Shown: piece by piece, positions 54,928 through 62,837 of the stretch
Layout of the letters: each line of letters begins with the position of its first letter
How positions within the stretch are numbered: position 1 is the first letter of the stretch
DNA from: Streptomyces macrolidinus
Lineage (GTDB): Bacteria > Actinomycetota > Actinomycetes > Streptomycetales > Streptomycetaceae
DNA length: 64,000 nucleotides
Assembly (NCBI RefSeq): GCF_023887685.1
Contig: NZ_JAMWMR010000021.1
Location: 61,706-125,705, forward strand
Direction: 5' to 3'
Made by a program: the position numbers and the translations under genes
Notes under the pieces: generated by a model
Databases searched by the model: none
What the model saw: only the letters and a program-made list of their open reading frames with translations
Told to the model about the DNA's origin: nothing

Positions 54928-54962
54928 GGGATCCGGGATCCGGGATCCGGGATCCGGGATCC
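54928..54962. repeat. Five tandem copies of GGGATCC
   Basis: A 7-base unit is repeated five times without change in the gap between the YqiJ-like and flotillin genes. GGATCC is itself palindromic, so copies can pair in several registers to form a hairpin. It lies 48 bases before the flotillin start and may affect its translation or simply vary by slippage. Confidence 0.85.
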
Positions 54963-54976
54963 CGGGGGACGGTGGC

Positions 54977-55477
54977 TCAGGCGACGCGGTCGCGTGCCCT
55001 GAGCGGCCGTCGGGCAGTGGAGTACGAGAAGTGTCGAACGGGTCCGCCGGTCTCGGCGGGGGCACTCGGCGAACCGGTGCCGTCGCCGCCGGTTCCCTCG
55101 GCGGGCCGGGACGGTTGGTCAGGGAAGAGGCGGTGCAGTGACCGTACGAGCAGACGGGTCGGCAGCCAGGCCAGGAGCAGCGCGCCGGGCGGTGCCAGCA
55201 GGCGCAGTACGCCGGTGACCGTGCCCGGCAGCGCACAGGCGGCCAGCAGCACGGCCGCGCCGACGGCGAGGAACCAGGCGAACACCGTCACCAGCGTGAG
55301 CGCGACCATCACCGGCACCCCGCCAAGGCCCCAGGCCTTGAGGTCCGCGTCCGCGTCGAAGCTGTCCGAGGTCGTGGCCCCCACCGCGACCAGCAGCCAG
55401 AAGCACGCGATCACGACCAGGGCGGCGGTGAACAGCAGTGCGGGCAAACCTGCGGCGGCCTCCACGAACGTTCGCAT
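54977..55477 (-). CDS. YqiJ-like membrane protein, first gene of the flotillin operon
   Basis: A 166-residue protein with three membrane helices (about 10-35, 53-80, 85-118) and a charged, Pro/Gly-rich tail. The pattern D-x-D-L then LGGVPVMVALTLVTVFAW resembles the membrane half of E. coli YqiJ (DUF1449), which is co-transcribed with the flotillin YqiK. The C-terminal OB-fold of YqiJ/NfeD proteins, thought to contact flotillin, is missing here. Similarity is by pattern and gene order, so the family call is moderate. GAGGGGGCC precedes the ATG. Confidence 0.65.
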   Translation of the reverse strand: MRTFVEAAAGLPALLFTAALVVIACFWLLVAVGATTSDSFDADADLKAWGLGGVPVMVALTLVTVFAWFLAVGAAVLLAACALPGTVTGVLRLLAPPGALLLAWLPTRLLVRSLHRLFPDQPSRPAEGTGGDGTGSPSAPAETGGPVRHFSYSTARRPLRARDRVA

Positions 55478-55864
55478 GTCTTGGCCCCCTCTACCTCACA
55501 CATATCCAGGACGACGCACGGCCGGGCTCCCCGGTTCCGGTGTCGGGCTCCTGCCGGTGTCCGGCACCGGAACCATCCGCCGTGCTCCCCGCAGACCATG
55601 CTGCCCGGCTCGGGGGCCTCGGCGCATTGCCGGTTCCCGGCAATCTTCATGAGGTTCTGTATGCCGGTGGACCACCACGTCCTCGTCGTCCGCACCTCAG
55701 AAGCGCCGGACGACATGACGGAACGGAAGGTCCCGGAAGCGTTCCGGGCAACCGGTTTCGACGCGCACTCATGTGACGGCGCGGATCGGCGCCGCGCACT
55801 CCTCGGCCGAGGCATCCTCCCCGCGCCCTTGTCCCTGGAGTGTCCGGCAGGGGTCTAGCGTGGA
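55478..55864. other. Intergenic region upstream of the flotillin operon
   Basis: No convincing gene lies here; short frames have poor codon bias and no ribosome binding site. A perfect 10-bp inverted repeat GGTTCCGGTG/CACCGGAACC occurs at 55533-55542 and 55565-55574 with a 22-base loop, 55-100 bases before the YqiJ-like start. It probably belongs to the operon's promoter-leader region. Confidence 0.45.
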
Positions 55865-55932
55865 CGCCGTGCGTCCCTTCGAAGGACGCACGGCGAGGAC
55901 CCCGGCCCGATTCCGGCGGGCCGGGGTCCTCG
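55865..55932. terminator. Two overlapping perfect hairpins
   Basis: Stem 1 pairs 55865-55876 with 55884-55895 (12 bp, loop containing TTCGAA). Stem 2 pairs 55894-55909 with 55917-55932 (16 bp, seven-base loop). They share two bases, so they compete at the junction. Stem 2 lies 24 bases after the stop of the minus-strand secreted-protein gene and is a strong terminator for it; stem 1 is a back-up. Confidence 0.85.
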
Positions 55933-55955
55933 TTCTCCTTGCACGGGTGACGGGA

Positions 55956-56597
55956 TCAGTCCCGGTCGTAACCGTAGTCGTCGCCCTTGTCCCCGTGGTG
56001 GTGACGGTGGATCACCCGGAAGCTGCCCACTACACCGTGCTTGACCTTCACGCCGCCCCTGACGTGACGCGGGAACAGCCCGTCCGACTGGCTCCAGGGG
56101 CCGACGACGGCGATGGGAGCGCCGTTGTCGCAGGTGGCACCGCTGAAGAGCTCGACGGTGCGGTGGCTGTCGTTGCGGACGTTGAGGCTCTTGGAACCGA
56201 GCCCGCTGACGACGGTGATGCAGCCGTCCGGGATCGCCGGGTAGTCCCGCTCGTTGATGTGGATACGGCCGATGTGGAAGCGCTTGTGCTCGTGCTCCCG
56301 GCCGCCGCCTCCGTGGCCTCCTTCGTTGCCCTTGCCTTCGTAACCACGGTCGTTGTCGTCGTCACCTCGACCGTTGCCACCCCGGCCGTTGTCGCCCCGA
56401 CCGTTGTTGCCACCGCTGCCCTCGAGGGCGGCCTCGGGGGCGGGGGCTGCGGCGGGAGCGGGGATGGGAGCGGCCTGCTGGGCGATCGGAGCCGTATTGG
56501 CCGGCTCGGAAGCCGCGGAAGCGTAGGTGATACCGGTGGCCACGAGGGCCGCACCGGCCGCAAGCGCGGCAGTAACAGCGGTGGAACGCGTTGCCAT
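55956..56597 (-). CDS. Secreted protein with RGD/Gly/Asn-rich low-complexity segment
   Basis: A 213-residue exported protein; the signal peptide ends near residue 29 (YASA-AS). An Ala/Pro linker and a Gly-Asn-Arg-Asp-His-rich segment (about 58-108, repeated GRGDNGRG units) precede a folded domain of about 85 residues with two Cys (DGCITVV and GATCDNG), ending in a His/Asp cluster (HRHHHGD). The His/Asp tail could bind metal. No family recognised. AGGAGAAG precedes the ATG. Two strong hairpins end the transcript, suggesting high expression. Confidence 0.75.
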   Translation of the reverse strand: MATRSTAVTAALAAGAALVATGITYASAASEPANTAPIAQQAAPIPAPAAAPAPEAALEGSGGNNGRGDNGRGGNGRGDDDNDRGYEGKGNEGGHGGGGREHEHKRFHIGRIHINERDYPAIPDGCITVVSGLGSKSLNVRNDSHRTVELFSGATCDNGAPIAVVGPWSQSDGLFPRHVRGGVKVKHGVVGSFRVIHRHHHGDKGDDYGYDRD

Positions 56598-56673
56598 GTC
56601 ACTTCTCCTGTCTCAGACACGTCGGCTGTGAGCCGATGCGAGATTGAACGTACATACGCGCGCAATCTCTGTC

Positions 56674-56741
56674 ATGTCAGACATACGGAAAATATGAGGA
56701 ACACTACGTTTGGAGTAACGGTGGCTGACATCGCGTCAGCC
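56674..56741. promoter_or_regulatory. Divergent regulatory region with two inverted repeats
   Basis: The 383-base gap between the divergent genes at 56597 and 56981 has a locally AT-rich part around GGAAAATATGAGG. ATGTC-A-GACAT (56674-56684) and GGCTGAC-ATCGC-GTCAGCC (56723-56741) are both perfect inverted repeats. The first is about 77 bases before the secreted-protein start and could be its operator. No matching regulator is evident nearby. Confidence 0.5.
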
Positions 56742-56980
56742 TCGGTCGGGCCGACCGTGCGTCATGAGGCATCAGGACGTGCTTGTGCAGGGAAGTTCCG
56801 CTTGGGCAAAGGACATCACTCGAGCGGCACAGGAGAGTGCACTCGTCCGTACTATCTCCAGGACCTGTTGCGTGGTGCGTCATGGACGGGGAACGTCACG
56901 CGCGCACGAGTCGGGCGCACATGAGCCCGGCACTCCACACACCCATCACCACGGCCACACGACCAAGGAAGGCCCACACG

Positions 56981-57613
56981 ATGTCCGAGACCGGGACTGT
57001 CGCCACCGAACTGACATCGCAGTACACCGCCCAGGTGTCTAGCGACCTCGAACGCAACGTCAAGGAGCAGGAACGTATCAGCGCGGAGATCGGCTCGCTG
57101 CAACAGCAACTGACCGCCCTCCAGCAGGACCACGCCCTGCTGGTCACCATGCAGAAGGCACTCGGTATCGCTCCGGCTCCCGCCGAGCCCGCCGACGCCG
57201 TGGTGCCCGCTCCCCGGAAGAAGGACGCCGCCGCCGCGGGTACGGACACGCGGACCCGGGAGCGGAAGGCCACCAAGAAGGCCGCGAACAAGCCCGCGCG
57301 CAGGGCCAGCGCCACGAAGCCCGCGCGCAAGGCCGCCACGTCGACGCCCGTACAGCCCACCCTCGTCGAACTCGTCCGCCGTCATCTGGCCGAGCAGAGC
57401 GAACCCCGCTCGGCGGCGGAGGTCGCCACCGCGCTCGGCCAGGCTCACCCCGATCGCGGCGTCAAGACCACGGTCGTACGGACCACGCTGGAGGGCCTCG
57501 TCGCCAGGAACCAGGCCCAGCGCAGCAAGCAGGGCACCTCGGTCTTCTACACCTCCCCCGACACGGCACCGCGGAAGGCGCCGGAGGCAGAGGTGGCACA
57601 GCCCGCCAACTGA
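56981..57613 (+). CDS. Coiled-coil protein with basic linker and winged-helix-like domain
   Basis: A 210-residue protein in three parts. Residues 15-62 form a coiled coil (ERNVKEQERISAEIGSLQQQ). Residues 75-125 are a Lys/Ala/Arg-rich linker like the tails of nucleoid proteins (KKAANKPARRA). Residues 125-195 resemble a winged helix (LVELVRRHLAEQSEPRSAAEV, quoted in part, then TTVVRTTLEGLVARNQAQRS). It probably binds DNA as a dimer and may be a nucleoid or regulatory protein. AAGGAAGG lies upstream of the ATG. Confidence 0.8.
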   Translation: MSETGTVATELTSQYTAQVSSDLERNVKEQERISAEIGSLQQQLTALQQDHALLVTMQKALGIAPAPAEPADAVVPAPRKKDAAAAGTDTRTRERKATKKAANKPARRASATKPARKAATSTPVQPTLVELVRRHLAEQSEPRSAAEVATALGQAHPDRGVKTTVVRTTLEGLVARNQAQRSKQGTSVFYTSPDTAPRKAPEAEVAQPAN

Positions 57614-57729
57614 CCGGTGTGCGCGCCAAGTTGACGATGGTGCTCCCCCGCGATGCCCTGGCCCTGTCCGCCCGATCGCGGCGGTGGGAGAACCTTCCCT
57701 CCCGTTCGGACATCTCTTGGAGGGGGGCC

Positions 57730-59013
57730 ATGGCATCCGCGGAGGACCCGCGGGCGCGAAAGCCGAAAGGAAGGCGTGTGCCGGCCATCAGTCAGCGGGT
57801 GCACCTGGTGCTGCTCGCCGCCTGGACAGTGCTCTGGTTCATCGTGGTCGAGCCGCACGGTGGGTTCTCCTGGCACTATCTGCGCACCGGCGGCGAGCTG
57901 ATCTACGCGGGCGCCTCCGGCCGCGACGACGGCGGACTCAATCTGTACGCCCACCACCCCGAACTCCAGATGGGGCCCGTCAGCTTCCTGGTCGCGGGGC
58001 TGTTCAATCCCTTCCCCGAGGCCGTCGGACAGGTGCTGGCCGCCGCGCTGATGTCCGCGCTCGGGCCGGTGATCCTGGTCCTGGCCGGGCGCAGCGCCGC
58101 CTCGTACTTCCTGGGCACCGGGACCAACCACCAACGGCTGCGCCGACGTGTGCTGATCGCGGGCCTCGCCTTCATCCCCATGTGGATCGAGGTGGCGGTC
58201 CGCTTCGGGCATCTCGACGACGTCCTGGCCCTCTTCTTCACGGCCCTGGCCGTACGTTCCCTCACGCTCGGCAACGCGGCCTCGACCGGTGTGTTCCTGG
58301 CCCTGGCGGTGGACTCCAAGCCGACCGCGCTGGCCTTCCTGCCGCTGCTGCTCGCGCTGCCGAGACACCAGTGGCCGCGCGCGGGCCTGTGGTGCGCGGG
58401 GCTGGTCGCGCTCGCCTGGCTGCCGTTCTTCGTCGGCGCTCCGCACTCGTTCGCCGCGGCGCAGTTCACCATCCCCAACCAGCCCGCGTCCGCGCTGCGC
58501 TGGCTCGGCGTCGGTGACCCACGGACCCCCTCCTGGGACCGTCCCGCACAGGCCGCGCTGGGACTGACACTCGGCTGCCTGGCGGTGTGGCGCGGCCGAC
58601 TGGCGGCGGTCGTCCTGCTCGGGGCCGACGCGCGCATCCTCCTGGACCCCAGCGTCTACACGTACTACACGGCCTCGGTCCTGCTGGGCACCCTGCTGTG
58701 GGACGTGATCGGGCAGCAGCGCCTGGTCCCGTGGTGGAGCTGGATCGGGCTGCTCACCCTGTACGGCAGCGTCTTCGTCGTCCCCGACGACTCGACGCGC
58801 GGCCTGCTGCGCCTGGGCTTCGTGCTCGTCTCCACCGCGTACGTGCTGTTCTGGCCGGTCCGCGAGCGCCGTGAGCGGCACTCGCGGGGGCGGGCACGAC
58901 GGCCGCTCATGCCCGCGGCGCGACAGGGCGGGACGGACGAACGGCAGGTGTACGAGGGAGCCGTCCCGGCGCGGGGCCACGGTGCGGGACAGGGCGGCTT
59001 CGACCACCCCTGA
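57730..59013 (+). CDS. GT87-like integral membrane glycosyltransferase
   Basis: A 427-residue protein with about ten membrane helices. The block GHLDDVLALFFTALAVRS followed by LALAVDSKPTALAFLPLLLA is typical of the GT87/DUF2029 polyprenyl-phosphate-mannose-dependent transferases. An Asp pair in the first external loop region (GRDDGG) could be catalytic. It may add sugars to lipids or cell-wall polymers. The ATG at 57730 with GGAGGGGGG upstream was chosen; the frame extends 37 codons further. The C-terminal tail is charged. Confidence 0.75.
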   Translation: MASAEDPRARKPKGRRVPAISQRVHLVLLAAWTVLWFIVVEPHGGFSWHYLRTGGELIYAGASGRDDGGLNLYAHHPELQMGPVSFLVAGLFNPFPEAVGQVLAAALMSALGPVILVLAGRSAASYFLGTGTNHQRLRRRVLIAGLAFIPMWIEVAVRFGHLDDVLALFFTALAVRSLTLGNAASTGVFLALAVDSKPTALAFLPLLLALPRHQWPRAGLWCAGLVALAWLPFFVGAPHSFAAAQFTIPNQPASALRWLGVGDPRTPSWDRPAQAALGLTLGCLAVWRGRLAAVVLLGADARILLDPSVYTYYTASVLLGTLLWDVIGQQRLVPWWSWIGLLTLYGSVFVVPDDSTRGLLRLGFVLVSTAYVLFWPVRERRERHSRGRARRPLMPAARQGGTDERQVYEGAVPARGHGAGQGGFDHP

Positions 59014-59075
59014 CGCGCACGGCGCTCGCGGACACCGGACGTACACGGTGGCCGGGCGACCCGGGGCGAGGCAGG

Positions 59076-60272
59076 GTGGAAGGCATGGGTTTGCGGCACA
59101 GTCTCGCCGATATGCGGGAGCCTTGGCAGCGGAGCCACGCCCTGCTGCTGCTCCCCGTCGCGCTCATCGTGGCAACGACGATCGTGGACATCCACTCCCC
59201 CACCGATGTGCATCTGGGACCCACTCTGATCATCGCGCCCGCCCTCACGCCGTCGTTCGCGGGCCCGCGGCTGACCGCGCTCGTGGGCGCGCTGGCCGTG
59301 GGCGGACAGTTCCTGGTCGCCGAGGTGCACGGCGGGCTGTACACCACGAACCACATCGTGCAGATCATCACGCTCACCGTGCTCTCCGCGCTGATCGTCG
59401 TCTACTGCGCCGTCCGGGACCGTTACCACGCGCAACTGGCCCAGGTCCGCTCGGTGGCCGAGGCCGCGCAGCGGGTCCTGCTGTGGCCACTGCCCGAACA
59501 GATCGGTCCCCTGAAGGTCGCCAGCCTGTACCTGGCCGCCGAGGACGAGGCGCAGATCGGCGGCGACCTGTACGCGACCACGCGTACCGACGGCCTGGTG
59601 CGGGTCATGATCGGCGACGTACGCGGCAAGGGCCTCCCCGCCGTCGGTGAGGCCGCCCTGCTGCTCGGCGCCTTCCGCGAGGTCGGCTACCGGCACAGCT
59701 CCCTGCCGGAACTGGCCGCCGCCCTGGAGAAGAGCGTCAGCCGCTATCTGGACGACTTCGAGCCGCCCGAGGAGGTCGGTGAACGCTTCGCCACCGCCTT
59801 GCTGGTGGAGATCCCGTACGCGGCTCCGCTCACCCGGGTGACCAGTTGCGGGCATCCGCCGCCGCTGCTGCTCAGCCCCGGTCATGTGGTCACCGTTCCG
59901 GAGCTGCGCCCCGCTCCGCCGATGGGGATCGGCCCGACCAGCCCGGAGGGCTACGACCTGGACGTGTTCTCCTTCCACCCCGGCGAGACCCTCCTGCTCT
60001 ACACCGACGGGGTCATCGAGGCCCGCGACGCCGACGGCCGCTTCTACCCCCTCGCCGAACGCGTCGCCCAGTGGACCGAGGCCGCCCCGGCGGCGCTCGT
60101 CCACCACATCCGGCGCGACCTCCTCGCCCATACCGGTGGCCGCCTCGACGACGACGCCGCGCTCGTCGCGCTCCGGCGCGTCCCGAACACCCACCCGGGC
60201 CGCCAGCACGGGCTGGTCCTCCACGCCGACCGTTCCCCTCAGGAGCCCGCGGCCGCGGACCGGGAGAGCTGA
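59076..60272 (+). CDS. Membrane-anchored SpoIIE/PP2C serine phosphatase (paralogue 2)
   Basis: A 398-residue protein, collinear with the phosphatase at 10526: helices at about 20-115, then PP2C blocks QIGGDLYAT, VMIGDVRGKGLPAVGEAALL (quoted in part), LLLYTDGVIEARD and DDDAALVAL. Both open with MEGMG, supporting the GTG start at 59076. The sensor halves differ most, so the two probably answer different cues while acting on related anti-anti-sigma proteins. It converges on hemC with a 22-base gap. Confidence 0.88.
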   Translation: MEGMGLRHSLADMREPWQRSHALLLLPVALIVATTIVDIHSPTDVHLGPTLIIAPALTPSFAGPRLTALVGALAVGGQFLVAEVHGGLYTTNHIVQIITLTVLSALIVVYCAVRDRYHAQLAQVRSVAEAAQRVLLWPLPEQIGPLKVASLYLAAEDEAQIGGDLYATTRTDGLVRVMIGDVRGKGLPAVGEAALLLGAFREVGYRHSSLPELAAALEKSVSRYLDDFEPPEEVGERFATALLVEIPYAAPLTRVTSCGHPPPLLLSPGHVVTVPELRPAPPMGIGPTSPEGYDLDVFSFHPGETLLLYTDGVIEARDADGRFYPLAERVAQWTEAAPAALVHHIRRDLLAHTGGRLDDDAALVALRRVPNTHPGRQHGLVLHADRSPQEPAAADRES

Positions 60273-60294
60273 GCCATTCGGGGCACCAGGCGCG

Positions 60295-61242
60295 TCAGTG
60301 GGCGATGGAGTCGATCAGGGCGCGGGCCCCCTGGCGCAGCAGCGCGACGGCGACCGACGTGCCCAGCGTCTCGGCGTCCAGCGGGCCCGCCCACTCATGG
60401 GCGTTGAGCACGGTCTTGCCGTCGGGGGTGAACACGGCCGCCCGCAGGGACAGGTCACTCTGACGTTCGGCGCGGGCGTACCCGGCGATGGGCGAGTTGC
60501 AGTGGCCCTGGAGGACATGGAGCAGCATGCGCTCGGCGGCGGCCTCCCGGTGGGTGGCGGGGTGCCCGAGGTCACTGACGCTGTCGATGACCGCCGTGTC
60601 GTCCTGACGGCACTGCAACGCGAGGATGCCCGCGCCGATCGGCGGCATCATCGTCTCCAGCGACAGCACCTCGCTGATGACGTCGGTGCGGCCGATGCGT
60701 TCGAGCCCGGACAGGGCCAGCAGCAGAGCGTCCGCCTCACCGGCCGCGAGCTTGTCCAGGCGCCGGTTGGCGTTGCCGCGCATCGGCACGCACGTCAGAT
60801 GCGGGTGACTGGCGGCGAGCTGGGCGGTGCGCCGGACCGAGGACGTGCCGATCCGGGTACCGGGCGGGAGTTCGTCGAGGGTGAGCCCGCCGGGGTGGAC
60901 CAGGGCGTCGCGCATGTCGTCGCGGCGCAGGACGGCGGCGAACACCGTACCGACGGGGAGCGGCCGGTCGGCGGGCACGTCCTTGAGACAGTGCACGGCC
61001 AGATCCGCGTCACCCGCCAGCAGCGCGGCGTCGACCTCCTTGGTGAACGCGCCCTTGCCCTCCACCTGGGAGAGGCTGCCCGTCCAGCGGTCGCCGGTCG
61101 TCTTCACGGGGACGACCTCGGTACGGATGTGCGGGTGGCGTGCGGCCAGTTCACCGCGTACGCGCTCCACCTGGGCGAGGGCCATGGGGGAGTCTCGGGA
61201 GACGATACGGATCAGCTCGGGGCCGGACATGCCGCTCACCAT
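60295..61242 (-). CDS. hemC: Hydroxymethylbilane synthase (porphobilinogen deaminase)
   Basis: A 315-residue enzyme joining four porphobilinogens into hydroxymethylbilane in heme and corrin synthesis. Seen are VPVKTTGDRWTGSL, HCLKDVPADRPL with the catalytic Asp region absent of change, GTSSVRRTAQL, and the dipyrromethane-cofactor Cys in GHCNSPIAGYA. No other hem genes are adjacent, so this may be an accessory copy beside the main hem cluster. The ATG at 61242 is used; one at 61230 is equally possible. It diverges from a DMT transporter gene. Confidence 0.93.
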   Translation of the reverse strand: MVSGMSGPELIRIVSRDSPMALAQVERVRGELAARHPHIRTEVVPVKTTGDRWTGSLSQVEGKGAFTKEVDAALLAGDADLAVHCLKDVPADRPLPVGTVFAAVLRRDDMRDALVHPGGLTLDELPPGTRIGTSSVRRTAQLAASHPHLTCVPMRGNANRRLDKLAAGEADALLLALSGLERIGRTDVISEVLSLETMMPPIGAGILALQCRQDDTAVIDSVSDLGHPATHREAAAERMLLHVLQGHCNSPIAGYARAERQSDLSLRAAVFTPDGKTVLNAHEWAGPLDAETLGTSVAVALLRQGARALIDSIAH

Positions 61243-61462
61243 AGACCCGCCGCCACCCGCTACGGGAGCACTCGTCGCCGGGAGAAGTCCGCCCGTCGCG
61301 TGGGCAGGAACCGCCCGCTGGCGACCGGACCTGCGCGAAGGCGTGCTCGCGCCGCGCGGGCGGGAACCGCAGCCGTCAACCTCGCGCCCGCGTCGACACA
61401 CTCACGGTGTATTGACGCGTTCCGGTCGGGGCGCCGTGGTCGCCGTCGCGAGGCATGCTTGA

Positions 61463-62368
61463 GTGGTGATCGAGCTTGCCGCGCTGTTCGCCGTCACGGG
61501 TGCCGCGAGCAATGCGATGGGTACCGCGTTCCAGCGCAAGGCGGCCTCCACGCTCGCGCGCGGTGGCGGCCTGCGGATGCTTCTCGCGCTGGCCCACCGT
61601 CCCGTCTGGCTGATCGGTGTCGGCGGGGTCGTCGGCGCCGCGCTGTTCCAGGCGCTCGCCCTGGTGAACGGGCCCATGGCGCTGGTGCAGCCGCTGTTCG
61701 TCCTGGAACTGCCCTTCGCCCTGCTCATCGCCGCGCGGCTGATGCGCCGCCGATTGCCGGGCTCCGGCTGGTGGGCGATCGTCGCGGTGGTCACCGGGCT
61801 CGCCCTGGTGCTCGGCTCCGCCGCGCCCTCCGGGGCGAAGGACCAGGCGTCCATGGTGCGGTGGTTCCCGGTCCTCGTGGGGTGCCTGGGGGCCATGGTC
61901 GCGGCGGTCGTGCTGACCCGCCCCGGACGCCCGCCGCTGTTCCGGGCCGCCGTGCTGGGGTCGGCCGCGGCGGTCGGCAACGCCCTCACGGCCGCGCTGC
62001 TGAAGTCCGCCACGGGGACGTTCGCCGACCACGGGCTGCGGGCCTTCCTCACGTCCTGGCAGACCTACGGGTTCGCGCTGACCGGTGTCAGCGCCGTCCT
62101 GCTGCTGGAGAACGCCCTCCAGGCGGGCCCCCTGTTCGCGTCCCAGCCCGCGCTGACCGTCGGCGACGCCGCGGTGAGCCTGGTCCTGGGCGTGATGCTG
62201 TTCGAGGAGCACATCCGCACCGGCTGGTGGCTGCTCCCGTTGGCGCTGGGCGTGGCCCTCGTCGTGGGCGGCGTCCTGAAGCTGAGCCACGTGGTGGCGG
62301 CCACGCAGGCCCCCGAGCCCTCCCCCGAAGACAGCCTGCGCCGCCCCACACCGCCGGTGACGTCATGA
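61463..62368 (+). CDS. DMT/EamA-like membrane transporter
   Basis: A 301-residue protein with nine or ten membrane helices in two related halves, as in drug/metabolite transporters. Recognisable are FQRKAAST after helix 1, ALALVNGPMALVQPLFVLELPF (quoted in part) and, in the second half, SQPALTVGDAAVSLVLGVMLF. The tail is charged and Pro-rich. The GTG at 61463 or 61466 is used, with only a weak GAGG upstream. Substrate unknown. Confidence 0.85.
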   Translation: MVIELAALFAVTGAASNAMGTAFQRKAASTLARGGGLRMLLALAHRPVWLIGVGGVVGAALFQALALVNGPMALVQPLFVLELPFALLIAARLMRRRLPGSGWWAIVAVVTGLALVLGSAAPSGAKDQASMVRWFPVLVGCLGAMVAAVVLTRPGRPPLFRAAVLGSAAAVGNALTAALLKSATGTFADHGLRAFLTSWQTYGFALTGVSAVLLLENALQAGPLFASQPALTVGDAAVSLVLGVMLFEEHIRTGWWLLPLALGVALVVGGVLKLSHVVAATQAPEPSPEDSLRRPTPPVTS

Positions 62369-62498
62369 CCGCGTCCGGTGGCTCGGCGCGGTCCTCGGGT
62401 CACCCGCGTCCGCGGACCGCGTCCTTTCCGGATGCGGGCGGCTGCGACTCGTTGAAAGGTGAGGGGGAGACTGCGGATCGACTCGCGGAGGAGACATC

Positions 62499-62708
62499 AT
62501 GTCGACGTCACAGCCTGACGAAGCGTCCCGTCGTCTGTCCGACGACCGTGCCACGCCGGACGACCTCCTGCACGCGGCCCCGTCGGAGGCCTCGCCGGAG
62601 GATCTGGTCCTCGCCTCGGGCAAGGACATCACGCCCAGCACCCTGGCGTGGGCCAAGCGCAAGCTCGCGGCCGAAGGACAGGCGGCGTTCGACAAGCTCG
62701 CACCCTGA
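62499..62708 (+). CDS. Small conserved-type acidic protein
   Basis: A 69-residue protein with an acidic, probably disordered first half (SDDRATPDDLLHAAPSEASP) and a helical end (LAWAKRKLAAEGQAAFDKL). It has GGAGGAG directly before the ATG and good codon bias, so it is a real gene. No family recognised. A short GCTCGG/CCGAGC stem 20 bases after the stop may end its transcript. Confidence 0.7.
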   Translation: MSTSQPDEASRRLSDDRATPDDLLHAAPSEASPEDLVLASGKDITPSTLAWAKRKLAAEGQAAFDKLAP

Positions 62709-62837
62709 GCGAAGCTGACATCCCGGGCGCTCGGATCCCGAGCCACCGGGCCCCGAGGGACACCTCGTTTACCGTCCTTTGACGTGCTCGGACCATACTG
62801 GGAGGGCGACCTCGTCCCCGTCCCCCAGAGTGCCTCC

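Noticed and set aside
55481..55858. 125-residue plus-strand protein upstream of the flotillin operon
   Set aside because: Poor third-position GC bias, no ribosome binding site, unusual His/Cys/Arg content, and an inverted repeat runs through it.
62729..62743. Terminator after the 69-residue protein gene
   Set aside because: The stem is only six base pairs with a three-base loop, too weak to list as a separate feature.
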